From Undaria pinnatifida (taxonomy: Eukaryota; Sar; Phaeophyceae; Laminariales; Alariaceae): 64,000 nucleotides of DNA. The translations under genes were made by a program, and so were the position numbers. The notes below the pieces were generated by a model that was not told where the DNA came from, ran no database searches, and saw only the letters and a program-made list of their open reading frames with translations. Below, one piece after another: positions 19,459 through 29,939 of this stretch (position 1 is the stretch's first letter; each line of letters opens with the position of its first letter). Location of the stretch: NCBI GenBank assembly GCA_012845835.1, contig JABAKD010000005.1, positions 3,848,155-3,912,154 of the forward strand, in the 5' to 3' direction.

Positions 19459-19818
19459 CGGTTGAATAGTGCATGTTTTCCGGAATAGTGCCGGTTGAAC
19501 AGTGCATATTTTCTGTATAATGCAGGTTGAATAGTGCATATTTCCTTTATGGTGCCTGTTGAATAGTGCATGTTTCCGGCATAGTGCCGGTTGAACAGTG
19601 CATGTTTCATGTATAGAAGCCGGTTGAACGGCAGTGCATATTTCCGGTAGTGCCGGTTGAACAGTACATGTTTCCGGTATAGTGCCGATTGAATAGTGCA
19701 TATCAAGGGTATAGCGCCGGTTGAACAGTGCATGTTTCCGGTATAGTGCCGATTAAATAGTGCATATTAAGGGTATAGCGCCGGTTGAACAGTGCATGTT
19801 TCCGGTATAGTGCCGGTA
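19459..19818. repeat. 32-bp minisatellite, about 11 units
   Basis: Unit GGTTGAACAGTGCATGTTTC plus CGGTATAGTGCC. The last units alternate with GATTGAATAGTGCATATCAA plus GGGTATAGCGCC, giving a 64-bp dimer. The unit shares TATAGTGCCGGTTGA with the TIR of the TA element at 23792-24043. Confidence 0.8.
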
Positions 19819-19850
19819 AAAGACGCGTGCTACGATAGAGGTACTCGTGC

Positions 19851-20095
19851 TACGGAGGCCCACCGTTAACAGGATGAAACTACACACAGAAAAAAGAGAA
19901 AGCATTGCCACCTTCCAGGCTGGCCCTCGTACGCTACGACTGCTGTGGCCGATTGAGGCTCTGCGCACCTGGTAAGACCAGCCACTAAAATATAACTCGA
20001 GTCAAGCGCTATTAAACAAAGGAGGGTGCTTTTTTTCGTTTTTTTGCCCGTTTTTGTTTTTTTGATTCATCCTCTGCTAGCAGCGGATCTCCGTT
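19851..20095. mobile_element. MITE-E copy 2 nested in MITE-1
   Basis: Starts TACGGAGGCCCACCGTTAAC and ends AGCAGCGGATCTCCGTTA; the ends are imperfectly inverted. It interrupts MITE-1 inside the word that relatives read as GTAGCACTTTTTGGC. Confidence 0.65.
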
Positions 20096-20144
20096 ATAGC
20101 ACTTTTTGGCCCAAAATATTTTTCTCACTGACGGGGATCCTTAA

Positions 20145-20228
20145 CCCCTTTAGAGCCCCCAAAATCCCTCCCGAAACTAAACTCAAGTAAATTTGTAAAA
20201 AAAAAATGGGTTTCCAGTTGTAATGGCG
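20145..20228 (+). mobile_element. TTAA mini-MITE (84 bp) in MITE-1
   Basis: TTAA at 20141-20144 and 20229-20232. Starts CCCCTTTAGAGCCCCC and ends GGGTTTCCAGTTGTAATGGC. Confidence 0.7.
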
Positions 20229-20929
20229 TTAAGCCGTCTTAGCCCTCCTTGACCCAAAATCGTCGAAATGTTGTGTTTGTATACAGCAGTACCTGGTCCA
20301 CATTTTTTTTTTTTCATCGTGTCACACTTTTTCGGTTTTGCTCAAAAACGTTTTTTTTTTGGATGAGAGATCCTTCAGCGAGAAAGCTCCAGAAAAATAA
20401 ATATGCTATTTCACGTCTACCGTAGCATGGGTTGGCCTATTAAGGCCTACATACTGCCGGTATATAGTCTAGCGCCAGTGAAATTACAGGGCCTATTGCC
20501 CGTACAGTGCCGGTGAAATCGCTTGGCACGACCGAAACCCGCTATACTATCAACAGTGTTACCTATACCCAATCGTGCGGGTGTTCGATATATTGCCGGT
20601 AATGTTGGCTGGGACGTACTTGTAGTACACTAGTAGTACTATATATGGAGACCGACGGGAAACCTGTCGGCGCTGCAGCAGCAGTAGATCATACCTGGTA
20701 TGCGATAGCTGGCGCTGAGCAGAGATTGAGATAGAGCAAACACAGAGTGAAAATAATCTCTCACAGCACAGGCGTCGAAGCTGCCTGTACTGACGGTTTT
20801 GCACCCTAGTAAACCGCCTTTCCAACTAGTACAAAGCCCAAACATCTTATTGAAAGTCATTCGTGGACTACAGATATCGTGACAGAAAACCACCACTGCA
20901 CGCGTTGGGCTGGGGTGCCCTTTTCTTTA

Positions 20930-21222
20930 ACACACGACACACGCAACGGTGTGTTCAGGCGCACGTTTTTTTTTTCCCTGCAAGGTTCTTGGCTTGAGGA
21001 GCTCCATATATCATCCCAAGAAGACTGATTCCGAGCAAAAACTGAGAGGACAACCCGATGGGCACAACCCGTGGCCTAGCCATGCACAATGAAATCGTTT
21101 TGCCAAAATAAAAAATCGAAGAAATTTCGACAAGGTTGGGTTAAGGAGTACCCTGTCATCCATCCGCAAAACGTTCCGGCCGAAAAGTGCTACGTAACTC
21201 TACCTATCGTGGTACGCGTCAA
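20930..21222. mobile_element. MITE-1 copy, opposite orientation, diverged
   Basis: GTTCTTGGCTTGAGGAGCTC, GACTGATTCCGAGCAAAAAC, CCCGTGGCCTAGCCATGCAC, GGTTGGGTTAAGGAGTACCC and the end CTCTACCTATCGTGGTACGC. Confidence 0.55.
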
Positions 21223-21236
21223 AACTTGCCCGTTTT

Positions 21237-21804
21237 CCCCGGGTCACGACCCGGCTCGAAAACTCGCGGGTCGAGTCGGGTAGGGTAAGGAGGAGATGTT
21301 CGAAATCTCACGGGACGGGTCGGGCCGGATCGGGTCAGGATTTTTTTTCAAAAAATAACTGGTCGGGTCGGGTCTGATCGGATCGGGTCGGGTCGGGTCG
21401 GGTTGGGTCGGGTCGGGTCGGGTCGGGTCGGGTCGGGTCGGGTCGGGTCGGGTCGGGTCGGGTCGGGTCGGGTCGGGTCGGGTCGGGTCGGGTCGGGTCG
21501 GGTCGGGTCGGGTCGGGTCGGGTCGGGTCGGGTCGGGTCGGGTCGGGTCGGGTCGGGTCGGGTCGGGTCGGGTCGGGTCGGGTCGGGTCGGGTCGGGTCG
21601 GGTCGGGTCGGGTCGGGTCGGGTCGGGTCGGGTCGGGTCGGGTCGGGTCGGGTCGGGTCGGATCGGGTCGGGTCGGGTCGGATCGGGTCGGGTCGGGTCG
21701 GGTCGGGTCGGGTCGGGTCGGGTCGGGTCGGGTCGGGTCGGGTCATTCTGGCCCGATCCGACGACTCGCGAGAAGAGATTCGATCCGTGAAAAGCCCTGT
21801 TTTT
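21237..21804. mobile_element. MITE-G copy 1 with a giant GGGTC expansion
   Basis: Left arm CGGGTCACGACCCGGCTCG, right arm GATCCGTGAAAAGCCCTG, plus TTCGAAATCTCACGGG: the same order as copies at 24095, 39612 and 60945. The interior is replaced by the satellite at 21361-21744. Confidence 0.65.
21361..21744. repeat. (GGGTC)n satellite, about 77 units
   Basis: Nearly pure GGGTC with rare GATCG and TTGGG variants. It can be read open on both strands (RVGSG or DPTRP repeats); neither is a protein gene. Confidence 0.95.
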
Positions 21805-22302
21805 TTTTCCCCGACAGCACGGCGGGCCTGGCTGGCATGTGGGCTCGTGTATGAACGATTTTGTACGTGTTGCTGGGTGTGCACACAGCCTTAGCCCTAG
21901 TTGTCACACGCACTCTTCCCTCCCCCCCCTTTCCCTGTTTTTTTTCTGTGGCAAAAGGGGTTCAGCGCCCCCCTCCCAACCTCACCCTCCCTTCCCTCCT
22001 CCTCGCCTCCCTTCCTTCCCGCATTCCGACCGGAAAATTTGGTTCGAAATAGTTCAGTCGGTCCTCTGTTGGAGACGAAAACAACATACCTGGTAGAATT
22101 TCTGAGATTCTTTTTTTTTGTGGCAAACGGGTGAGAGCACATCCCTCCAACCCTATCCCCCTCCCGCCGCTTCCCTTCCTTCCCGCATTCCGACGAGTTA
22201 AGTTCGTAATATGTAGCTCGGTGGTTCTTTCCGGGACAAAAACAACCCAGAATTTGTGTGCTTTTTTTCTGTGGCGAAACGGATCCCGCCCCCCCCCAAC
22301 CC

Positions 22303-23149
22303 TCGAACTAGGAATTTACCCATTTAAAACAAATAGAGACGCGAGAAAGTTGAAATGGCAATATAAAGTAAGGAATATGCCAGAAACAAGGTTGCCAGCC
22401 ATAGTTGATAGGGTTGTACGGGAGAAAATAACAAAAGGACGAGCTGGAATAAGATGGGATAATGTGGTCGAGAAAATATTGAAGGAGTTGGGAAGAGACC
22501 AAGAAGATATACCATCCATAGAGAAGTCTGGTGGGTACAAGACAGAATTAAAAGAAATAATATTAATAGAAGAAAGGGAAAGGTTAGCGCTAAGAAAATA
22601 AGGTAGACAAGGAGAAGGACCTAGAGATATACGGGGGAGTTGAGGGAAGATACTGGAATGGAAACGCATTTGCACGGTCCAATGGACTACGCGAAAACGC
22701 CGAAATTGCGATGTCGTGTAGGGGACCTGGACCTACCAAAAAGAAGAAAGAGATATACCAGTAGTCGGGAGGAGAAGGATGTGGATGCACATATGTGCCC
22801 GTGTGGCATAACAGAGAGTAAGGCTTGCATAGCGGGAGAATGTGAAATATGCAAGGAGGAACGGGATGCGCTGGAGGAGGAGGTGAGGAAATTACACGAA
22901 CGTGACATGGAAGAGTTTGATAGAATAGAGAGTAGCGAGAAAACGATCGCTATCCTAGGAGATAGATGGTGGCCGCAGACGGCGAAACAGGACGTGGGTA
23001 GGATACGCAAACAGTTTCTGTGTAATATATGGAAAAAGCGTAATGAGCGCCCAAACGTTGGAGATGTCTCTATTAGGAGTAGGAACGGTGCTTCGTCTCG
23101 AAAGGGATGCGTGGTCAATGGTCAAATCACTAAGGCAAGCAACAAATGA
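22303..23149 (+). pseudogene. LINE-type retrotransposon, 3' end of the pol ORF
   Basis: First frame GIYPFKTNRDARKLKWQYKV, RNMPETRLPAIVDRVVREKI; second frame (from 22640) MDYAKTPKLRCRVGDLDLPK and a Cys knuckle CPCGITESKACIAGECEIC, then GDRWWPQTAKQDVGRIRKQF and a C-terminus ending KASNK. This is the region after reverse transcriptase in LINE-type elements. The element is 5' truncated (palm absent) and frameshifted near 22600. It is the longest member of a family with tails at 15660, 15945, 25297 (minus) and 35370-36318; the palm region occurs at 33165. Confidence 0.75.
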
Positions 23150-23319
23150 GTACGCTACCCCTCCCCCCCCCAACCCTTTGTTTTGTTTTGGCGATCACCA
23201 TGATGGATATCGAGTTAGGTCATATTTTGCGGGGTGGAGAACCCTATCTCCGCACAAGGAGAATGATCGCATCACGTAGTGTGAACATGGCAAGGCACCC
23301 ACGAGGCAGTTACATAGTA

Positions 23320-23605
23320 ATTATACCCATCGCTGTCTCTGGAGTGGCCACACCAGAAAACAAAGTAACCCATTGGCGCTGTCATCCACAATGCAATAAA
23401 AATGGGCACACGATGCCGAATTCCGTCTTACAGCGGTTCTTGGAAGGATGCAGTTCACCCTTCATGCGACTCGCCGACCACCTCACGGCGCTTCCTTCGC
23501 GCTTGGTGCAAGCAATGCCTGCCTGGTTGGTGAAAACCCGACGTGCTCCGTCCCGGCGTAGTAGGGATGCGAGGGTCTATGGTCATACGACTACGGTCAT
23601 GCACA
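23320..23605 (+). repeat. Dispersed repeat R, longest copy
   Basis: CTGGAGTGGCCACACCAGAA, TTCTTGGAAGGATGCAG, TTCCTTCGCGCTTGGTGCAA, GCCTGCCTGGTTGGTGAAAA. An inverted homologue spans 24610-24905. An open frame of 175 codons crosses it but its borders coincide with repeats. Confidence 0.6.
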
Positions 23606-23791
23606 AACTGAGTACACCCCCCCACCCCCTCCCGTCTCCCTTCCTTCCTTCCCGTATTCCGACGGGAAAATAGGTTCGCGATAGCTCGGTCGGTCTTCTG
23701 TGAGGGACCAAGGGCTGCCAACGACGACTTCACAAGACCTGCTATACTTGGTCTGCACCCACTGTTTTGAAACACGAACTGCGTGGAACTA

Positions 23792-24043
23792 CAGCAGTCC
23801 TGGTCCCCCTATAGTACACTTTTGTGATGGAACTACGGCAGTAATGGTCCCTCTATAGTGCCGGTTAGTGCCAGCTGGAAATACCAATATGCCAGGTATA
23901 TCTATGGCGGCAAACCGGCACTAGTTTGTATGGTGCCACTATATTTGTTGCGTTCCCCCCATCTGTGCCAAGCGATTGCATAGGCACTATTAGCGGGAAG
24001 CCGGCACTACTCAACCGGCACTATATAGGGACCTACACTGCTG
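23792..24043. mobile_element. TA-flanked TIR element (252 bp)
   Basis: Flanked by TA (23790-23791, 24044-24045). Ends CAGCAGTCCTGGTCCC and, inverted, CAGCAGTGTAGGTCCC, then CTATAGT-type sequence. TA duplication and a CAG...CTG terminus fit Tc1/mariner-pogo type MITEs; no transposase. Confidence 0.7.
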
Positions 24044-24094
24044 TAGGGTGGGTTAAATTCGAAGTTCCAGAAGAGTGTTTTATGCCGTTTTTCC

Positions 24095-24315
24095 AGGGCT
24101 TTTTTTTCTTTTTTTCGCGGGTCACGATCCAGCCCGCTGGTCGAGTCAGGCAGTTTTCAAAATCTCGCGGGTTGGGTTGGGTCGGGTCGGGTCGGGTCGG
24201 GTCGGGTTGGGTCTGGTCGGGTCGGGTCAGGAGGTGGTCGAACTCTCACGGGACGGGTCGGATCATCATGCCTCGACCCGACCCGCGAGTAGTGACCTGA
24301 CCCGTGAACAGCCCT
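24095..24315. mobile_element. MITE-G copy 2 (221 bp)
   Basis: AGGGCT at 24095 and AGCCCT at 24310 are inverted. The left arm is CGCGGGTCACGATCCAGCC and the right arm ACCTGACCCGTGAACAGCCC. A small GGGTC array of about 10 units lies within. Confidence 0.7.
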
Positions 24316-24609
24316 GCTTTTTATCCGCTGCGAGAACTATGCTACTCTAATTTCAACTTACTATCAACACGCACCCCCATAAGGAGGGGGGGGTGATCCT
24401 CCGAGCTGATACTAGCTGCCAGATTCACTCCGGTGCTTGTCTTGTCGCTGCATCAGCCTAGCTCGCTGATCCACTCTTTTTTCTCACCAGCAGATTCTTG
24501 ACACGTGCAACCACCCACTCAACCGCCCGTGCACGGCAAGGCACGAGAGGGGGGAGGGGGAGGTGTACTCTTTTCATGCATAGCCGTAGTTTCGGACGGC
24601 CGTTGACCC

Positions 24610-24905
24610 TAGCATCCTTACAAATGTAGGACCATTGACCTTCGCATCTCTGCAAATTTGTAACATCGTTGACCCTCGCACCCCGACAATACCGGGACGG
24701 AGCGTGTCGGGTTTCCATCGCCCACGCAGGCATCGCGTGCAACAAGCGCGAAGCGCCGGGAGTTATCAGTGTAGCTACATGGAGAGCGAGCTGCATCCTA
24801 CCAAGAACCCCGTGCGAGGCGGACTACCGCACCTTGAGCTATACTTTGTTGGATATCCGACGACAGCGTCGAATGCATTTGTTTCGATTTCTGGCGTGGC
24901 CACTT
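24610..24905 (-). repeat. Dispersed repeat R, inverted copy
   Basis: On the minus strand: TCTGGAAGTGGCCACGCCAG, TTCTTGGTAGGATGCAG, GGCGCTTCGCGCTTGTTGCA, GGAAACCCGACACGCTCCGT. About 70 bp of extra sequence compared with the plus copy. Confidence 0.55.
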
Positions 24906-25024
24906 CCAGAGACAATAATGGGGGACTCTATGCAACAGCCTCGCGGGTGCCCCCTTGCCTGTGGTCAAGGTTGTCCACTCCATTCAATGCGATTTAACTC
25001 GAGTTCCATCTCGGTTGCCGTCAA

Positions 25025-25128
25025 AACATCAAAACGAGATGAAAAAAAAAAACGATACCCTGGTGGTCTAGCTCAAAACATCAAAAACGAGGAGAAAAAA
25101 AAACGATACCCTGGTGGTCTAGCTCACT
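25025..25128. repeat. Two-copy direct repeat (about 52 bp)
   Basis: AAAACGATACCCTGGTGGTC and TAGCTCA follow A-tracts at 25048-25075 and again at 25100-25127. Confidence 0.7.
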
Positions 25129-25207
25129 TAGTCTACATAGTGAGAGGCGTCTTTTTACAGAGTCTTCGCCAACCGACGCCAACCCCAGAAGCGCGCGCGC
25201 GCTGGAA

Positions 25208-25228
25208 GGGGGGGGGGGGGGGGGGGGG
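25208..25228. repeat. Run of 21 G
   Basis: Uninterrupted G homopolymer; the longest G-run on the plus strand together with the 21-C run at 9514. Confidence 0.95.
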
Positions 25229-25296
25229 CAGTCATCATGCACTGCCGTATTCCTGAGGAACACAGGACGAGAGCGGGGGGCGGGGCGGCACTCACG

Positions 25297-25345
25297 CGTT
25301 CTTGCCGCAGTGATTTGACCATTGACCACACATCCCTTTAGAGAA
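25297..25345 (-). pseudogene. LINE 3' end fragment
   Basis: Minus strand GGGATGTGTGGTCAATGGTC then AAATCAC matches the LINE tail word at 23100-23130. Confidence 0.5.
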
Positions 25346-25349
25346 TGAA

Positions 25350-26550
25350 CATCGGAGGGGGGAGAGATCCACAGACAAGGACACGGTAAAAATAGGCGGG
25401 TGCTGCATAAGATACGACGCTCACGGTGATCGTTTTACCGTCGCCACCGATAACGTTGGTTATTTTTTCACAACGAGGGGCGACGCCCTCCCATACACGC
25501 CGTGCGCGTCGTCCGTAGCTGCGTCGACCGTAAACGATCCAAAGTTAGATGGCGATAATTTGTGAAAAAAAACTCAACCACGCTGAAATGAAACGGAACG
25601 GAACGCAATCAGCGAGCACGGCCGTTTCCCTGCCCTTTCCTCTGATCATCGGGGTGGAGTGATCGCAGCAACGCACTCAACGCACCGGCAAAGACAACCC
25701 ACCCCCCAGAGTTTTTGGAGTTTGCAAAGAATCCGAAGATTTCCCAGCCATCGTGGGAGAAACGGTCCCGTCCGGTAAACGCAGTATCTTCTTCTATAGA
25801 CCGTGACACGTGTTCCTGAGTGCCATCAACATGCCCCCTCGTCATTATACACGACGAGTATCATTCAGCATCCCGCCCAACCATTTTACACGACAACCGA
25901 TGCTAATATCCCCCCCTGCTCTGTGCAGGACAAGGTACGACATCGCAGGGTTGATACATTGCAATATCAGAATAGACTCACACCAAACTTAGAAACCAAG
26001 CTCAAAAACCAAAAACGTGAATGAAAACTCAAAGTCCTCCAATCAAAAACCAATCTCTCAAAGCGAATCCTCAGAGTCTCAAACAAAGTAACAGCAGCCT
26101 CATGCTGGAAACATCAACCACCTCTCGAAAGCCATTGTCTGGAAAAAACGGCATCATCCTCAAAATTAGCCAGGAAAAACGACTTTTTCTCCGGATTCAT
26201 AAGTAACAAGAACTCCAATTTTTTGCATATCTTTCGAATTGCGTTGTTTGTTATCATTTTCTTTGGCTTGGGAGGGAGAGTTAGTTGCCGACATATCGAT
26301 CGCAGCATGCACTTCTGTGGCATGCCCACTCATCTTTGCCCATAATCACGCATCTCCCTCCCTTCACTGTCAGGGTATTGGCACAGAAATCACGAATGCC
26401 ACAGTCTGTTCGCGTGTTCTACCAGTCTGTCAACACCGTCCCGAGCTGTATTATCCACTTGGTACTGTCACTGACGCCATCAACCAAACGCCGCCATGCT
26501 GCTGCAATCAATGTTAGTTCTTCAACCATACAACATGAACCAAAACGCCT
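25350..26550. other. No recognisable gene
   Basis: Mixed composition. A minus-strand frame at 25609-25845 is open but has no recognisable domain or splice signals; it might be remote copia debris. I see no inverted repeats here. Confidence 0.35.
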
Positions 26551-26551
26551 A

Positions 26552-27312
26552 CAGGTTGATTCACGTTAAAACCCCCAATTTTATTCCCCGGCGACCGACG
26601 AATGTCCACGCCGCTTTTTTGATTCATACCGTGAATTTTTCACACGTCTTCTATGTGCCATTGCGAAGACCTCACCTTTTTTTTTTGTTTTTTGCCGGAT
26701 TTTTCGTCAGTTAAGATTTTCGGAAAAGTAGACCACCTTAGCCCAAATATTTCGGTCGAAAAAAAACAAGAAAGGAACAAAAAAATTGGAGGTCAGACCT
26801 CGGGATGGGCATGTAGAACACGCGTGCAAAATTTCAGGGTCTATTTCATCAAAAACGGCGAGGACACGTATACTTTTGTGCGTAAAAATGGGTAAGATAC
26901 GTGATTTCCTCCAAAAGACTTGGCTTTGGTGTAGGATCCAGTTTTTCGCTAGATTCTGCCTAATGTTGAACACAGGCAGGTCAGATGTTCGATTTTTTGC
27001 GCGAAAATTTCCACAGACATGCCGTGGAGTACGTCCAACCGGATCGTGCAAAATGCGCCGCAATTTGTTTCTCGCCCCCACTTAGAAAAAGCCTGAATAT
27101 CATTGAAAAATATGATGGCCTGTCATTGATTGGTCGACATGAGTTTCGCTCATAGAGACAGCCCGAGGCCGCTAAAAAACAAAACTGGCCCTGTCACCCT
27201 CTTCCACTGCCCGTGGGGGCCAGTATGATACCAAATATTCACTATTTGACTAGATATTGCGAGCGGCATTCGTGGGGGAGAGAATTTGTTTTTCTTTACT
27301 TGAACCAGCCCA
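26552..27312 (+). mobile_element. TA-flanked DNA element, copy 1 (761 bp)
   Basis: Starts CAGGTTGATTCACGTTAAAA after TA and ends CTTGAACCAGCCCA before TA. The whole body aligns with 40687-41434 in reverse orientation (AGACCTCGGGATGGGCATGT, GAACACAGGCAGGTCAG). No transposase reading frame; non-autonomous. Confidence 0.7.
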
Positions 27313-27314
27313 TA

Positions 27315-27790
27315 CGTAATTCTCTCTCGCAAACAAAGACATGCTCACTTTTTCTTTGTTCGGTTCCCGAACTCTAACAATTTTTCCATTACTCCCGATT
27401 TCCTCGAGACACCAGTCCCCAGTACGGGACCTAGCTGAACCAGGAAAATAGAACGAAACTCCGTACTATACCGAAACGCAACCAACCGCAGAAATTCGAT
27501 GTACTTGTATGTATTCCGCACGCTGTACGATGAAATGTGCAACATGTAGCGGCAGGACATTGAGCTGCTCAAAAACTCGAAACAAACAACAAATAGCTAC
27601 GGGTACTGATATAAGTATACTGATAAAAGTTTACCAGGTGCCGAAGTCTCCTGAAAATTGCATTATCTCTGCTGGCATACAGGAGGGCATGTCTGTCGAA
27701 ACAGACTAAATCTCGAACAACAGACAATTAATAGCTCCCCAAAAAACTGACGAACAACACCCTCGCTCTAAAACCAAGATACAACTACCG
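27315..27790. other. Unassigned sequence beside the copia relic
   Basis: Lies on the 3' side of the minus-strand copia element, where a 3' LTR would be expected, but I could not find its partner at the other side. Confidence 0.3.
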
Positions 27791-27799
27791 CCATCCCAA

Positions 27800-28500
27800 A
27801 AAAGCGCATGGGATATCCATCAGAAAGCCCCGGTTACAGGAAAAAGTCGTGTACATCAGTTGAGCGGGTTTGTCAAGAAATCTGCATGCTGATCGCCTGA
27901 CGCTACATTGAGTAATGACAAAACTGCCCCTTAAAAAGAAGCTCCCGCAAAAAGCGGTGTCGCGCATCGATGTGCTTCGAGTTCTGCATGCACACTGGGT
28001 TTTTGCGCCAGGTGCTTTGCGCCCTCGTTATCCTCGAAAGCCGCAATGCACGTCGCACGAAACTCCGGGTAAACAAAATAGAACACACAAATAAAACAAA
28101 AATAAATAAATAATACATTTTGTACAGTAAAATACACACATACCGCATGAATATTGCCTCCTTGATGGTGTCGTGCCAGTCCTGAATACTCGGCCCCAGT
28201 CGTCGAGAGCGTGACGCATATATCTATTCTCGGAAGCCAGCACACTCATTCCCCCGCACACATTATAGCACCACCTGAAACCGAACCCCTGTCAGTTGGC
28301 TTTTCTGGCATGGTCAGCATCTGCAAACGCTACCAGCTCAACTCTACTGACCCTTCTGGAAAGTAACGCCGAATCTCTCGTAGAAAACTCCTACTCTAAA
28401 AGACCAAGCGCTGCCCTCCAGTGTACCTTCCTCGGCTGATTCGCGTACCTTGCTACCGCTCTCACCTTTTTTTCTTTTGAATATCCGGTCGTGTTTACTT
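27800..28500 (-). pseudogene. Copia RNase H remnant with an intron-like insert
   Basis: Pieces in three frames: VRAVARYANQPRKVHWRAAL, LSTTGAEYSGLARH, FEDNEGAKHLAQ and NPVCMQNSKHIDARHRFLRE. Between MRYV and FRAT lies an AT-rich insert of about 80 bases (28068-28148) beginning GTATGTGTG on the coding strand. Confidence 0.7.
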
Positions 28501-28506
28501 CACGAG

Positions 28507-29420
28507 TCACATCAAGCACCCGACCAACTCGCGAAAAGACCAATCACCCACAGGTTCGTTCTTGTCGAACACCTCGAGCTTCAGACCAGTCGAAAGCGGG
28601 GTACTCCTCCCAGAACTGACATCAAACCTCGCCGCGGTGTTTTCAGCGAAAGCTTGTTGCGAAAACGTCAAAGTACCAGCACCCCAATCCCCCGCAAAAC
28701 GACGACCAGCACACCACCGCAACTCGCCCAGATTGTTGATCGGGACAAGGCGTTGAAGGTCTTCACATAACTGATCGCACCTAGCCTCAAGTCCTGCTGC
28801 AAATATATCATCCACATGAACTACTGTTACAATGGAAACAGAGCCCAAGTCGATCAGTCGCAAGACACGCATCAGCGTAGCACTGGGCAAATTCAAGAAG
28901 GTGTGGGTGAGTAGATGGTTGTGCCACGACCCCGACGCGTGTTTCAAGCCGCAGAGACTGCGGTTCAACCTGACTACCTTACTTACCAAACGTTTCGCCG
29001 CAATCATGGGGTAGTCGCCAAGAAACATGTTCTGCAGACTCCACTGGACGAACGCTTTCTCGGCGTCAAAATGACACAAGTCCAAGCCCAACTCGCACGC
29101 AATAGCACCCAGCAAACGAAAAAAAGACGCCGAAGGCGTCGGGGGGCAAATACCTCAAAGAAGTCAATACCCTCACACTGCTTAAAAGCTCGTGTCACCA
29201 GTCTTGCTTTCGCCCGGACCACAGAGCCATGCTCGTTGAATTTCCAGGCGAATGCCGACTTCGCCGAGATGACGTTCAGGCCGCCCGGTTGCTATGTTTC
29301 CCCGAACGCACCCGCGCTCACCAGCCCACGGCACTCCTTGTCCATCCTCTGCCTCCAGATGACCGAATACTCGTCCACACACGCTTCAGCATACGACTTC
29401 GGCGTTGAAAGGTCGCTCAC
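28507..29420 (-). pseudogene. Copia reverse transcriptase remnant
   Basis: KSYAEACVDEYSVIWRQRMD (start), then VVRAKARLVTRAFKQCEGID and FFEVFAP, then a shift to LDLCHFDAEKAFVQWSL, LCGLKHASGSWHN and VHVDDIFAAGL. The catalytic box usually reads Y-x-D-D; here it is H-V-D-D. The end is TPLSTGLKLEVFDKNEPVGD and RELVGCLM. Confidence 0.8.
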
Positions 29421-29939
29421 CGGGCGTGTGGGAAGGGGGGGGCATTCGTGCGGTGAGGCCTGGTGGACAAGTATATGACCTACACTATACCCTCCCGCGT
29501 TGCCAACAACGACCGCAGCCCATGTCCCGCAGCCTCTCGGTAACGCGCAGTCTCCCGCCTGGTCTTGCCTCTCATGCACATCGTCATCCTCTGGGTCCGT
29601 GTTATCATTACCCAGCTCCCGGGCAGCACGCTGTGGAAGCTGTGGCTGCGGTGACTGTATCGGCGGCGGCAGCGGCGACGATGGCGGCGGCGGTAACGAT
29701 GGCGGTGGCAGCAGCGGTGATGGTAACGGTGGCAGCGACGGCGGTGGTGACGGCGGTGGGGGTGGCAGCGGAGGCGGAGGCGGCGATGATGACGGCGGTT
29801 GCGACGGCAACAGTGGGGTAGGCGACGGCGGCTCGGACCATCCTCTGGGATCTCCCAGAGGCTCCGGGGTACCCGGGGACGGCGGTGGTGACGGTGGTGG
29901 CGGAGGGCTCTCCTCCTCCGGAGGCGGTAACCTCAAGAA

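Larger units (their letters stand above)
19822..20433. mobile_element. MITE-1 copy with two nested elements
   Basis: Left end GACGCGTGCTACGATAGAGG at 19822; the element resumes at 20096 with TAGCACTTTTTGGCCC and ends CACGTCTACCGTAGCATG. MITE-E (19851-20095) and a TTAA mini-MITE (20145-20228) lie inside it. Confidence 0.75.

Noticed and set aside
21403-21894. 163- and 178-codon open frames of RVGSG or DPTRP repeats
   Set aside because: Pure translation of a GGGTC pentamer satellite; open on both strands and without splice or start context.
23146-23673. 175-codon frame as a gene
   Set aside because: It starts in a LINE tail and runs through dispersed repeat R; no recognisable domain and no splice-consistent edges.
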